Of a stretch of 64,000 bases of DNA, positions 41,455 through 49,875 are shown piece by piece. The stretch's first letter is position 1, and every line of letters begins with the position of its first letter. Source of the DNA: Terriglobia bacterium (GTDB lineage Bacteria; Acidobacteriota; Terriglobia; Terriglobales; Acidobacteriaceae). Made by a program: the position numbers and the translations under genes. Under the pieces are notes generated by a model. The model searched no databases. It was not told the DNA's origin and saw only the letters and a program-made list of their open reading frames with translations. The stretch lies in NCBI GenBank assembly GCA_020073565.1, contig JAIQEY010000034.1, forward strand, positions 1 to 64,000. Reading direction: 5' to 3'.

Positions 41455-41483
41455 CCCATATTAAGGTTTTCCCTTATTATGGG
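41455..41483. promoter_or_regulatory. Inverted-repeat operator of the vapBC genes
   Basis: CCCATATTAAGG (41455-41466) and CCTTATTATGGG (41472-41483) pair at 11 of 12 positions around a 5-base spacer, ending three bases before the antitoxin ATG. It is the typical size and place for autoregulation by a ribbon-helix-helix antitoxin. Confidence 0.7.
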
Positions 41484-41486
41484 TGC

Positions 41487-41726
41487 ATGAACATTACGCT
41501 CTCCATCGACGACGATCTCGTCAAGGAAGTCCGCAAAATCGCCGTCGAGCGCGACACTACCCTGACCGGCCTTGTGCGTTCCTACCTCCAGGAACTTGCT
41601 GCCGACCACGCCAAGTCAGGCCGCAAGCGCCGAGAACTGGAAGCGCTTGAACGGACCTTTGAGAAGTACCAGTTCAACATTGGCAAGCGAACTTGGAAAC
41701 GGGAAGACTTGCATGAGCGGCGCTGA
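41487..41726 (+). CDS. vapB: Ribbon-helix-helix antitoxin (VapB type)
   Basis: A 79-residue antitoxin. The N-terminal RHH DNA-binding unit is MNITLSIDDDLVKEVRKIAV with RDTTLTGLVRSYLQEL. The charged C-terminal helix (RRELEALERTFEKYQFNIGK) should wrap the toxin. The gene overlaps the toxin gene by 14 bases and lies directly behind an inverted-repeat operator, so it is expected to autorepress the pair. Confidence 0.85.
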   Translation: MNITLSIDDDLVKEVRKIAVERDTTLTGLVRSYLQELAADHAKSGRKRRELEALERTFEKYQFNIGKRTWKREDLHERR

Positions 41727-42129
41727 TTTCCTCGATACGAACGTCCTCGTGTATGCCTACCAGTTCAACGATCCCGACAAGCAACGCATAGCGCACGAGT
41801 TGGTGAGAAGAGCCCTTGCGGGAAAATTCGTGCTCTCTACGCAAGTCCTGTCCGAATTCGCGTCTACGCTGCTTCACAAGGCTTCGCCACCGGCTACTCC
41901 GGAAGCCATGATCGCCATCCTGGACAGTCTCTCCGCCATCAAACTCGTAACGCCCGATGGTGACCTTATCCGCCGCGCCGTCGAGGCCAAGTCTGAATAT
42001 GGTCTGCATTTCTACGACGGCATGATCATTGCTGCCGCGGAGCGCGCCGGCTGCGAACGCATCTGGTCGGAAGATTTGAACGCGGGCCAGAAGTATTTCG
42101 GCGTCACCGTCGCCAACCCGTTCAATTGA
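41713..42129 (+). CDS. vapC: PIN-domain ribonuclease toxin (VapC type)
   Basis: A 138-residue PIN nuclease from the ATG at 41713. The acidic residues are all present: Asp in ADFLDTNVLVYAYQ, Glu in VLSEFASTL, Asp in LHFYDGMIIAAAERAGC and Asp in IWSEDLNAGQ, where Mg-dependent RNA cleavage occurs in this family. The pairing with an RHH antitoxin and the 14-base overlap confirm a complete type II module. Target RNA is unknown. Confidence 0.9.
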   Translation: MSGADFLDTNVLVYAYQFNDPDKQRIAHELVRRALAGKFVLSTQVLSEFASTLLHKASPPATPEAMIAILDSLSAIKLVTPDGDLIRRAVEAKSEYGLHFYDGMIIAAAERAGCERIWSEDLNAGQKYFGVTVANPFN

Positions 42130-42343
42130 CCAATGGACCGACGGGGGTCGACGCCCGACCAGTTGACATGAGAACTGATTACTGTCTACTGACTACCGAC
42201 TGCTACAATTTTCTAGCTCCATGATTCAACGAAACATCGCGCTCCGCACAGGCGTATCAACGATGTGCTGTTAGGGCCCCTGCGCCTTCCTTTTGCAGCG
42301 GCCCACGTCGGGGCGGTCAAGCGAAGCATCCCGGGAGTACGGT
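42130..42343. other. Spacer between vapC and the sigma-factor operon
   Basis: It contains a phased repeat TACTGTCTACTGACTACCGACTGC around 42180-42204 (7-9 base GACTAC-like units) and an 18-codon frame from ATG 42222, which I do not regard as a gene. The sigma-operon promoter should lie here. Confidence 0.4.
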
Positions 42344-42943
42344 TTGGACGAAGCCCAAGTCGTCGGATTACTGGTCCGTCGCTGCGTTGGCGGAGACGCC
42401 GCGGCCTGGGAGGAAATCGTCCAGCGCCACCACCGCCGCATCTACAACATCTGTTACCGTTTCGCCGGCGACCCCGACAACGCCCAGGACCTCGCCCAGG
42501 AAGTCTTCATCAAGATGTACCGCACCCTGAATACCTATGACGCCGGTAAGGGTGCCTTCATGACCTGGGTCACCACCATTACCCGCAATTTACTGGTCGA
42601 CCATTTTCGCAAAGGTAAGGGCGACCGGCTAACAGATTCCCTGGATTCAGCACCTTCCGAGCACGAGGACGCGCAGCCCTTGAGCGAGCAGATCGCCGAC
42701 CGGGGACTCCCCCCCGACGCCCAAGTCCAGAGCCGGGAAACGCGGGAATTGGTCCATCATGCGCTCCAGAAGCTATCCCCGGAACTGCGGGAAGCAGTGA
42801 TTTTGCGGGATTTACAGGACATGGACTACCGGGAAATAGCCACGGCTCTGAGGGTTCCCGAGGGAACCGTCAAGTCAAGAATTAACCGCGGGCGGGCGGA
42901 ACTTGCACGCCTTCTACAACGTACATATAGGCAGGTGATCTGA
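42344..42943 (+). CDS. ECF-type RNA polymerase sigma factor
   Basis: A 199-residue sigma factor. I chose the TTG at 42344 (GLDEAQVVGLLVRRCVGGD) because GGGAG precedes it by six bases; a TTG at 42293 would add 17 unlikely residues. Region 2 contains IYNICYRFAGDPDNAQDLAQ and EVFIKMYRTLNTYDAGKGAF, with MTWVTTITRNLLVDHFRK. Region 4 is PELREAVILRDLQDMDYREI with VPEGTVKSRINRGRAELAR, the -35 recognition helix. Its stop overlaps the next start by one base (TGATG). It probably transcribes its own operon for an envelope response. Confidence 0.92.
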   Translation: MDEAQVVGLLVRRCVGGDAAAWEEIVQRHHRRIYNICYRFAGDPDNAQDLAQEVFIKMYRTLNTYDAGKGAFMTWVTTITRNLLVDHFRKGKGDRLTDSLDSAPSEHEDAQPLSEQIADRGLPPDAQVQSRETRELVHHALQKLSPELREAVILRDLQDMDYREIATALRVPEGTVKSRINRGRAELARLLQRTYRQVI

Positions 42944-43701
42944 TGCCAGGCGAAAACAAACACGGGATCGGTTGCACCGAATTCGAGACGCTGCTCACCG
43001 AGGCCATGGATGGAGACGGCCAGCTGACCGGCGCCCGGAAGGAGAGCTTTGAGGCACACCGGCGCGTCTGCTCCGTCTGCGGGCCGCTGTTCGCCGACGT
43101 CCAAGCCGGTCAAAAATGGCTGCGCTCGCTCGAAGAAGTCGAGCCTCCGGCGCACCTGGTACACAACATTCTGGCCGCCACCACTGGGATCTCCAGCACG
43201 CGCGTCCTGGCGACCACACCCGAAGCCAGCACCACCCCGCTCGCCGAACGCCTGCGAGAGTGGTGGGACTCGTTCTTCGCACCCGTGGCCGGCTTCGTGC
43301 GCCAGCCCCGCTTCGTGATGTCGTTCGGGATGATCTTCTTCTCGTTCTCGGTCATTCTTAACACCGCGGGCGTGAAGCCGGCCGACATGGCTAAGATCGA
43401 CCTGCACCCGAAAGCCCTCCGCCATACCTACAACGATCTGCAAGTCCGGATCGTCAAGTACTACGACAACATTCGCTTCGTGTACGAAATCGAATCGAAG
43501 GTGCGCGAGATCAAGCGGGCCACCCAGCCCGCCGAACCCGGCACCGTTCCACCGAAAGAAAATCCCAAGAACAACACCAGTGGACAACCAGACCAGAGAC
43601 AGGATCGCAACTATTCCCGGGATGAGAACCAGCCAGTGTTAGCCGGGCTCCCGGATGCACCACCTGCCGTGGCGAGGACCATGACCAGGAGGTTTGTATG
43701 A
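42943..43701 (+). CDS. Probable membrane anti-sigma factor (zinc-finger type)
   Basis: A 252-residue protein. Its N-terminal zf-HC2-like segment (FEAHRRVCSVCGPLFADVQ, His and CxxC) is typical of anti-sigma factors. There is one TM helix (FVMSFGMIFFSFSVILNTAG, about 127-146) and an extracytoplasmic part with a polar, Asn/Gln-rich C-terminus. The gene directly follows the sigma gene with a 1-base overlap. The likely job is to hold the sigma factor until an envelope signal arrives. Confidence 0.8.
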   Translation: MPGENKHGIGCTEFETLLTEAMDGDGQLTGARKESFEAHRRVCSVCGPLFADVQAGQKWLRSLEEVEPPAHLVHNILAATTGISSTRVLATTPEASTTPLAERLREWWDSFFAPVAGFVRQPRFVMSFGMIFFSFSVILNTAGVKPADMAKIDLHPKALRHTYNDLQVRIVKYYDNIRFVYEIESKVREIKRATQPAEPGTVPPKENPKNNTSGQPDQRQDRNYSRDENQPVLAGLPDAPPAVARTMTRRFV

Positions 43702-44684
43702 ACTGCGCCAATCATGCTGATGCGTCAGCAGTGGCCTATTGCCGCACGTGTGGGAAGGCCCTGTGCGCGAATTGCACACGCCCGGTTCGCGGCGTGATCT
43801 ACTGCGAAGACTGCCTGGGAGCCAAGATGGAAGGCGCCGCGCCCCCGGCTTCCGCCGGATTCGTTTCCGGCACGGTTCCTCCGGCGGCAGCGGCCGGGCA
43901 GCTTCCCCCGTCGCCGCCGGGAAGCGGCAGCGGCCCCAACCCAGCTTTGGCTGGAATCCTTGGTGCGATCCCGTTTGGGGTCGGGGCCGTTTACAACGGC
44001 CAATACGCCAAGGGACTCGCCCACTTGGTAATCTTCAGCCTCCTGGTAGCTGGGGCTGGGGCGAGCGGCCGTGGCAGTGGTGCATTGCATGTGATCTGCG
44101 CTTTCGGGATCGCGTTTTTCGTCATATATCAGATTGTGGATGCGGTGCGTTCTGCACGCGCGATTCAGGCTAATCAGCCCACTCCAGACCCCTTTGGTCT
44201 CGCGCAAGCCTTCTCGCCTGGAGCCAAAATTGATACGCGCAAGATACCCACAGGCGCTGTGGTTCTGATTGTGCTTGGAGTGCTTTTCCTCCTAAGCACG
44301 GCGGGCTTATTCGAGCTCGACTTCGGCCGCTTGTGGCCCGCGCTGTTCATCCTGCTGGGCGGCTGGCTATTTGCTGTCCGCTGGGGTCTGGTAGGCACGC
44401 CGACCGGATGTACCTGCGAGCGATGCCGTGCAAGGGGTCTAATGGCGCCGGCAATTTTCGCGGCAATCGGAGTGGTCGGACTCGTTGATGGCTTCCGCGA
44501 CGTTGGCTTCTTCGGATACGTCGGAGCGATTCTGCTGGTCATTGGCGGTGTCAAGTTGTTTCAGGGGGGCGCCAGCGCAGAGCGACACATTGATCTGCCT
44601 CTGCCACCTGTCCAGCCGAGCTCAAGTGCGATCCCGGTTGCACCTCAACCGACAACTCCTCCCAGCGAGGTGAGCCATGGCTAG
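43698..44684 (+). CDS. Membrane protein with B-box-like zinc finger and several TM helices
   Basis: A 328-residue protein. It begins MNCANHADASAVAYCRTCGK then CANCTRPVRGVIYCEDCLG, a B-box-type zinc finger. A Pro/Gly linker is followed by helices around 105-150 (GLAHLVIFSLLVAGAGA, VICAFGIAFFVIYQIV) and a LiaI/DUF5668-like C-terminal part (TGAVVLIVLGVLFLLSTAGL, LWPALFILLGGWLFAVRW). A cytoplasmic metal-binding head on a membrane domain suggests sensing or regulation. It overlaps both neighbours (4 and 8 bases), so it is part of the sigma operon. Confidence 0.8.
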   Translation: MNCANHADASAVAYCRTCGKALCANCTRPVRGVIYCEDCLGAKMEGAAPPASAGFVSGTVPPAAAAGQLPPSPPGSGSGPNPALAGILGAIPFGVGAVYNGQYAKGLAHLVIFSLLVAGAGASGRGSGALHVICAFGIAFFVIYQIVDAVRSARAIQANQPTPDPFGLAQAFSPGAKIDTRKIPTGAVVLIVLGVLFLLSTAGLFELDFGRLWPALFILLGGWLFAVRWGLVGTPTGCTCERCRARGLMAPAIFAAIGVVGLVDGFRDVGFFGYVGAILLVIGGVKLFQGGASAERHIDLPLPPVQPSSSAIPVAPQPTTPPSEVSHG

Positions 44685-46179
44685 CCCTGTAATTCCTCCG
44701 CCTATGCCTCCGGCGCCGCGTCCGCGCTCAATCGCCGGACCTATTGTCCTGATCCTTTTGGGACTGTTGTTTCTTCTGGGAACAATGGGCGTCCTGCATT
44801 GGCACGCACTGGGGTTGTTATTCGCCCGTTACTGGCCGGCTCTTCTCATCCTGTGGGGCATCATCAAGTTTATCGAGTACGAACAGGCCAAGCGCGCCGG
44901 ACTTCCCCCCCGCGGCATCGGAGTCGGCGGCGTGTTCTTGATGATCTTTCTCATCTTCGCCGGCCTGATCGCCACCGGAGTCTCGCGCGTCAACTGGGGC
45001 AACATCCGCGACCAGGTCCAACTTGGTGATGAAGACTTCGATCAGTTCTTTGGCGGCTCCACTTTCGACTTCAGCGACGAACTCAGCCAGGCATTTCCCA
45101 AGGGCGGCTCGCTCCACATCAACGACGACCGCGGCACCATTACGGTCAATGTCAGCGAAGGCGACACTGTCAAAGTGTCCATCCGCAAGAAAGTCCACGC
45201 CGACACACAGGAATCCGCCGATAACTACAACGCCAAGACCAAGCCGACCGTCACCACCGTCGACAAGACCGTCACGCTCGACGCCAATACCCACGCCGTC
45301 GGAGACAAAGGCGTCAGCACCGATATGGACGTCTACCTCCCTCGCAACACCGATCTTGTCATCACGTCCCGCCGTGGCGATGTCACCATCAACGGCATGA
45401 ACGGAAGCGTCGAAGTCAACCACCAGCGCGGCGAAGTCAGTCTCAACGATCACACTGGCAATGCCGTGCTTAATCTGGAGCGCAGCTCCGCCCGCGCCCA
45501 GCATGTGAAAGGCGACCTCACCATCCAGGGCCGCGCCAACGAGGTCTCGTTCGAGGACGTGGACGGCGCCGTACATCTGAACGGCGAGTTCCAGGAAAGC
45601 GTCCGCTTGGTCCGCGTCACCAAGGGGGTCACCTTCCGTTCTTCGCGCACCGACATGGAATTCACGCGTCTCGACGGCCGCCTGGATCTCGATTCCGGCG
45701 ACCTGCGCGCCGACTCGCTCAACGGTCCCATGCGCCTGACCACCCGCTCCAAGGATATTTCCCTGGAAGGATTGTCGGGCGACCTGCATTTGGAAAACAA
45801 CAACGGCTCGGTGACCGTGAGCCTGCACAAACCCGGCAATATCCAGATCGACAACCGCAAGGGAGATACCGAGGTTTCGATTCCGCCCAATACCCCCGTC
45901 AAGGTGGAAGCCCACACCCGCGAGGGCGAGATCGAAAGCGACTTCAGCGAGTTGAAAGTCGAGAATCAGGAAAGGCAGAGCTCCGCCATTGGCTCCATCG
46001 GATCGAACGGCCCGCATCTGATCATCAACAGCGACAACGGCACCATCGAGATCCGCAAGGGAACGGTAGCCGTGGCCCCGCCCGCTCCACCAACGCCCCC
46101 TGCCTCGCCCGCAAAACCGGGCAAGGCAACCAAGGCCTTGCCCGCCCCCAAGGCAGCCCTAGTCGAGAGCGAGAACTAG
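44677..46179 (+). CDS. DUF4097-type beta-helix protein with N-terminal membrane segment
   Basis: A 500-residue protein. The N-terminal part has hydrophobic helices like the preceding product (SIAGPIVLILLGLLFLLGTM, LLFARYWPALLILWGIIKFI, GVFLMIFLIFAGLIATGV). A long repetitive beta domain (about 140-460) has DUF4097/adhesin-like strands such as DLVITSRRGDVTINGMNGSV, VEVNHQRGEVSLNDHTGNAV and DISLEGLSGDLHLENNNGSV. A Pro/Ala/Lys-rich tail ends it. The beta domain is probably extracytoplasmic. Family members appear with ECF sigma or LiaRS-type envelope stress systems. Confidence 0.85.
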   Translation: MASPVIPPPMPPAPRPRSIAGPIVLILLGLLFLLGTMGVLHWHALGLLFARYWPALLILWGIIKFIEYEQAKRAGLPPRGIGVGGVFLMIFLIFAGLIATGVSRVNWGNIRDQVQLGDEDFDQFFGGSTFDFSDELSQAFPKGGSLHINDDRGTITVNVSEGDTVKVSIRKKVHADTQESADNYNAKTKPTVTTVDKTVTLDANTHAVGDKGVSTDMDVYLPRNTDLVITSRRGDVTINGMNGSVEVNHQRGEVSLNDHTGNAVLNLERSSARAQHVKGDLTIQGRANEVSFEDVDGAVHLNGEFQESVRLVRVTKGVTFRSSRTDMEFTRLDGRLDLDSGDLRADSLNGPMRLTTRSKDISLEGLSGDLHLENNNGSVTVSLHKPGNIQIDNRKGDTEVSIPPNTPVKVEAHTREGEIESDFSELKVENQERQSSAIGSIGSNGPHLIINSDNGTIEIRKGTVAVAPPAPPTPPASPAKPGKATKALPAPKAALVESEN

Positions 46180-46433
46180 TCCCGCTCAAGTCTTGTCGTA
46201 TTCGCCAGCCGCGGAGCGGCGGCTTGAGCCTCCTGACGTCACAAATTTCACAAGTTGTGCACTTTTGAACAGACATGACCGTGGCATCCGTCTAACGTGG
46301 CGCAAAGAGTGTGGGGAATCATTCGAGCATTGGGTTTGGGTTCTGCCGTTTGGTAGTAGAAGGGCAGTCTCGCCTCCTAAGGTACCTTATACAAGCCTCG
46401 TAGGCAGGCCTGCCCATTTCGTGGGAGGTTCCA
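46180..46433. other. Spacer upstream of the Crp/Fnr gene with CACAA-G-TTGTG palindrome
   Basis: A perfect 11-base palindrome CACAAGTTGTG lies around 46249-46259 with an additional TCACAAATTTCACAA overlap. It resembles part of a Crp/Fnr-type half-site pair and could be used for autoregulation. GTGGGAGG precedes the ATG at 46434. Confidence 0.4.
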
Positions 46434-47282
46434 ATGACTCAAGCGCATCGAAACCCCGGAAAAATGCTTCTCTGCAGCGCGGACCGCCACGCAATTTTGG
46501 CAACCGAAACATCGCTGCTTGCCGGATCTGGATACATCTCCTCAGATCTCACGCTGCCAACTAGCGCCCGGATCTCGCCCTATGGTCTGCCCCTGGGTGA
46601 CCACTGCGTCAGTTCTGCACTGCGTGCCAATCCCTCTTCTTCTCTCTGCGATGCCTCCCTGGCGGAATTCGACCGGATCGCGCACACCACCTCATTCCCG
46701 GAAGGTGCCGTACTTTTCCTGGAAGGCCAATCCCCGCAAGGCATCTATATCCTCTGTCAGGGGCGCGTCAAGCTGATGACCACCAGCCGCGATGGCAAGA
46801 CTATCATCACTCGAATCGTGCCGCCGGGGGAAGCTCTGGGGTTACAGTCCGTCGTAACCGGCAAGCCCTATGAACTTACTGTCCAGACTCTGCAGCCCTC
46901 TCAACTCGCGTTTGTCAATTGTGCTGAGTTCCTCCGCTTCATCAAGGAGCGTGCCGATGTCTGTTTGTACGTGGCCCAGCAACTCGGCCGGGAGTGCCAG
47001 TCCGCGTATGAGGTGATCCGTTCCCTTGGGTTATCTCATTCGGTTTCAGAGAAACTGGCCCGCCTTCTGCTGCAGTGGTCGGGTGACGGAAGGGTCACCG
47101 ACAGCTCGCTCGGTTTCAAGATCTCGCTGACCCACGAAGAGATGGCGCAACTGATTGGCACCACCCGCGAGACCGTCACTCGCACTCTCGGTGAACTTAA
47201 GAAGCGCCGCGTCCTCGAGGTAACCGGCTCCACACTCCTCATCCGCGACCGGGCAGCATTGCAAGCACTGGTGGGGTCTTAG
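46434..47282 (+). CDS. Crp/Fnr-family transcriptional regulator
   Basis: A 282-residue regulator. An unusually long N-terminal stretch (~70 residues) precedes the cyclic-nucleotide-binding-like domain (FPEGAVLFLEGQSPQGIYIL, IITRIVPPGEALGLQSVVTG). A dimerisation helix and the winged HTH follow (ISLTHEEMAQLIGTTRETVT, RTLGELKKRRVLEVTGSTL). There is no FNR-type Cys cluster, and the Arg/Ser of cAMP-binding CRP pockets are not obvious, so the signal is unknown. An internal start is possible. Confidence 0.88.
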   Translation: MTQAHRNPGKMLLCSADRHAILATETSLLAGSGYISSDLTLPTSARISPYGLPLGDHCVSSALRANPSSSLCDASLAEFDRIAHTTSFPEGAVLFLEGQSPQGIYILCQGRVKLMTTSRDGKTIITRIVPPGEALGLQSVVTGKPYELTVQTLQPSQLAFVNCAEFLRFIKERADVCLYVAQQLGRECQSAYEVIRSLGLSHSVSEKLARLLLQWSGDGRVTDSSLGFKISLTHEEMAQLIGTTRETVTRTLGELKKRRVLEVTGSTLLIRDRAALQALVGS

Positions 47283-47432
47283 GCCAAGTCGAGTTCAACC
47301 CCGAAACTTCTTCGTCGGGTGCCGGACGTCCTTCGTCTACTTGAGAATGGAAACAATTCGCTCCGCTTCCACGTATAGAAAGTCCGGCATATCGTGACTA
47401 CGACGGTTGAGATTATGAAGTAAACTGCGCAA

Positions 47433-48347
47433 ATGCCGAGTGCTCGCCAAGGGTCGATCCGCCTGTTCCGCTTCGCTGGAATTGATCTTTTTCTTCATTG
47501 GTCGTGGTTTCTGGTGGCAGCGTATGAAATCCAGAGTCGGCAGGGACACTATTCCTCTGTCACGTGGAACGTGTTGGAGTATCTGGCGCTGTTCTTGATT
47601 GTGATGTTGCACGAATTCGGCCACGCCCTCGCTTGTCGACAGGTTGGGGGAACCGCCAACCAGATCGTGCTGTGGCCCCTTGGTGGGGTGGCATACGTGG
47701 ACCCGCCTCCACGCGCCGGCGCTACCCTCTGGAGCATCGCGGCCGGGCCACTCGTGAACGTGGTGCTCGCGCCTGTCCTATTCGTCATGCTGATCCTAGG
47801 CCGATCATCGGGATGGGCACAGGCGATGCCCGATCTCTATAAGTTGTTAGGAACGGTCTTAACCATTAACGTCGTCCTGCTGGTTTTCAATATGCTGCCC
47901 ATCTATCCTCTGGATGGCGGCCAGATTCTTCGGTCCCTGCTCTGGTTTGTGCTCGGACGCGCCCGCAGCCTCATGGTGGCTACCATCCTCGGCTTCGTAG
48001 GCGTGGCCGGGTTCTTCGCTCTCGCCTTCTGGAAGCAGTCCCTTTGGTACGGAGCGATCTCCGTCTTTATGCTTATGAATTGCTGGGGCGGATTGCAGCA
48101 CGCGCAGGCACTGTTACGTTTAGCAAAGTTGCCGCGCCGGGAAGGGTATTCCTGCCCCAGGTGCAAGACAGCGCCCCCTCTGGGAGACTTCTGGAAGTGC
48201 GGGCACTGCGGCCAGGCATTCGACACCTTCCAAACCCGGGCCGTCTGTCCGCGCTGCGCCGCCCAGTTTCCCATGACGAAGTGCTTCGACTGTGGAGGAC
48301 TGCATCCGATCACCGACTGGATGGTTCCCGCCTATCCAGCCTGCTAG
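47433..48347 (+). CDS. M50 (site-2-protease-like) membrane metalloprotease with zinc-ribbon tail
   Basis: A 304-residue intramembrane protease. The zinc site HEFGH is in TM2 (LIVMLHEFGHALACRQVGG) and the third ligand motif in NMLPIYPLDGGQILRSLLW. Additional helices lie around 5-25, 100-125 and 175-205. After the membrane core, residues ~235-304 form a cytoplasmic region rich in CxxC pairs (CPRCKT, CGHCGQ, CPRCAA, CFDCGG), i.e. one or two zinc ribbons. Typical rhizopine-type S2Ps carry CBS domains there instead. It probably clips membrane proteins; substrate is unknown. Confidence 0.88.
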   Translation: MPSARQGSIRLFRFAGIDLFLHWSWFLVAAYEIQSRQGHYSSVTWNVLEYLALFLIVMLHEFGHALACRQVGGTANQIVLWPLGGVAYVDPPPRAGATLWSIAAGPLVNVVLAPVLFVMLILGRSSGWAQAMPDLYKLLGTVLTINVVLLVFNMLPIYPLDGGQILRSLLWFVLGRARSLMVATILGFVGVAGFFALAFWKQSLWYGAISVFMLMNCWGGLQHAQALLRLAKLPRREGYSCPRCKTAPPLGDFWKCGHCGQAFDTFQTRAVCPRCAAQFPMTKCFDCGGLHPITDWMVPAYPAC

Positions 48348-48408
48348 ATCACAGTACAAGCTTGCAGCAACTTTCAAACCGGTGCTTATAAAATGCGAGA
48401 CGGTGGCC

Positions 48409-48437
48409 CCACTCATCGCGCACGCTGCGATGAGTGG
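48409..48437. repeat. Hairpin of the CCCCA family upstream of the MFS gene
   Basis: CCACTCATCGC and GCGATGAGTGG form an 11-bp stem with loop GCACGCT. A phased element (CGACCAGCGACTAACGACTAG, about 48466-48486) follows before the start codon. Confidence 0.8.
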
Positions 48438-48507
48438 AACTCCACCGGCTAGCACAAAACCACCAACGACCAGCGACTAACGACTAGCGACTGCCATGCT
48501 AGATTGA

Positions 48508-49761
48508 ATGATGCGCAACATTCTGCAAACACGCCCGCTGCGTTTCGTATTCGCGGCGAACGTGATCTCCATGCTGGGCAGCGGGATGAACTCCGCCGCC
48601 GTGGCTTGGACGATCCTGCAGAGGACGCACTCCGAGATGGCGCTCGGAACCTTCGCCGTCCTGCAAACTCTGCCCGCGATGCTGATGCTGCCCTTCACGG
48701 GCGTAATCATTGACCGCGAAGACCGGCGCCGCCTGGTCATGATGCTCGACGTGGCGCGCGCCGTGGTCATCGCGGTGGTTGCCGTGCTCGCCTTCGTCGG
48801 TCGTGTTCAGGTGTGGCAACTGTACCTGATGAACACGTTGGTAGCAGCGGGCTTTTGGATGTTCTGGCCGACCATCACAGCGCTCATCCAGGAACTCACG
48901 CCGGAAGGCGAGTTCCTGCATTCGAACACGCTGCTACTCGCAGGCGTGCAGGGCGGATGGATGATCGCAGGCGCCATCGTCGGGTTCGTCTACGAGCACA
49001 TTGGCCTTGGTGGAGTGTTGCTGATCGACGTGAGCACGTACGTTGTTTCGTTCCTGTGCTACTTCGCGGTGCGCCAGGGACGGCACGTGGTTCCGCGAGC
49101 AGAAGAACTGAAACACGATATCGAAGCCGCGGAAACCGCCGTCGGGAGATTCCTGCGCGAGATGCGCGAGGGATTGGTCTTTCTGCGCGACCACCGCCGC
49201 GTGATGCTCCTGGGCACAAGCTGGGCTCTGTTTCTCGGAGGCATGATGACAGGCGTGGTGGTGACGCCGCCGCTCAGCGACCGTATCTTCCACGCCGGCG
49301 CCACCGGCTACGGCTGGTTGAATGGCGGGTGGGGCGTGGGCGCGTTCCTGAGCGCGCTTTATGCACCGCTTGTGATCGCGCGCGTCGGTGCGCGCAGTTC
49401 GATCGCGATCTCGATGCTGCTGCTCACGTTGGTCATGGCCGTGGCGCCATTTTCTCCCTGGCTCGCGATGGCTGTTCTGCTGTACGGAGCCATGGGCTCG
49501 GCCCGCGGCGTAAGCGGCGTCGCCATGAACACCAGCCTGATGGAGCAGGTGCCGCAACATTTCATGGGACGCGTGCAAAATACCTTCTACTTTTTCGGGA
49601 CGCTGCTCCAGGTTGTGCTGGGGCTGGTGGTGGGAGCGGTAGCATCGCGCATCAGTTTGACCGCCGGGTTCGGAGTGATCGCGGCCGTCTACGCGGTCGC
49701 TTTCGGCAGCGCCTGCTGGCCGGTGAAAGCGCCTCAGGCAATGGCATCAGCCGCCGACTAG
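48508..49761 (+). CDS. MFS exporter (EntS-like)
   Basis: A 417-residue inner-membrane carrier with about 12 helices. The N-terminal half shows NVISMLGSGMNSAAVAWTIL and the MFS motif A-like loop TGVIIDREDRRRLVMMLDVA between TM2 and TM3. The half-way loop is charged (HDIEAAETAVGRFLREMREG), and the second half repeats the fold. The pattern is that of drug/siderophore exporters of the EntS/MefA type. Substrate is unknown, and it is not obviously co-transcribed with fabI 114 bases downstream. Confidence 0.88.
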   Translation: MMRNILQTRPLRFVFAANVISMLGSGMNSAAVAWTILQRTHSEMALGTFAVLQTLPAMLMLPFTGVIIDREDRRRLVMMLDVARAVVIAVVAVLAFVGRVQVWQLYLMNTLVAAGFWMFWPTITALIQELTPEGEFLHSNTLLLAGVQGGWMIAGAIVGFVYEHIGLGGVLLIDVSTYVVSFLCYFAVRQGRHVVPRAEELKHDIEAAETAVGRFLREMREGLVFLRDHRRVMLLGTSWALFLGGMMTGVVVTPPLSDRIFHAGATGYGWLNGGWGVGAFLSALYAPLVIARVGARSSIAISMLLLTLVMAVAPFSPWLAMAVLLYGAMGSARGVSGVAMNTSLMEQVPQHFMGRVQNTFYFFGTLLQVVLGLVVGAVASRISLTAGFGVIAAVYAVAFGSACWPVKAPQAMASAAD

Positions 49762-49875
49762 CAGCAGAATTATGATTCACCACAGAGACGAAGAGAAAAG
49801 CAAAAAAACAGGAGTCAAATTGAAGAAGTGCTGCGAGATACTTCTGCATTCTGACTTCCCAAGGAGCGTTGCTCA

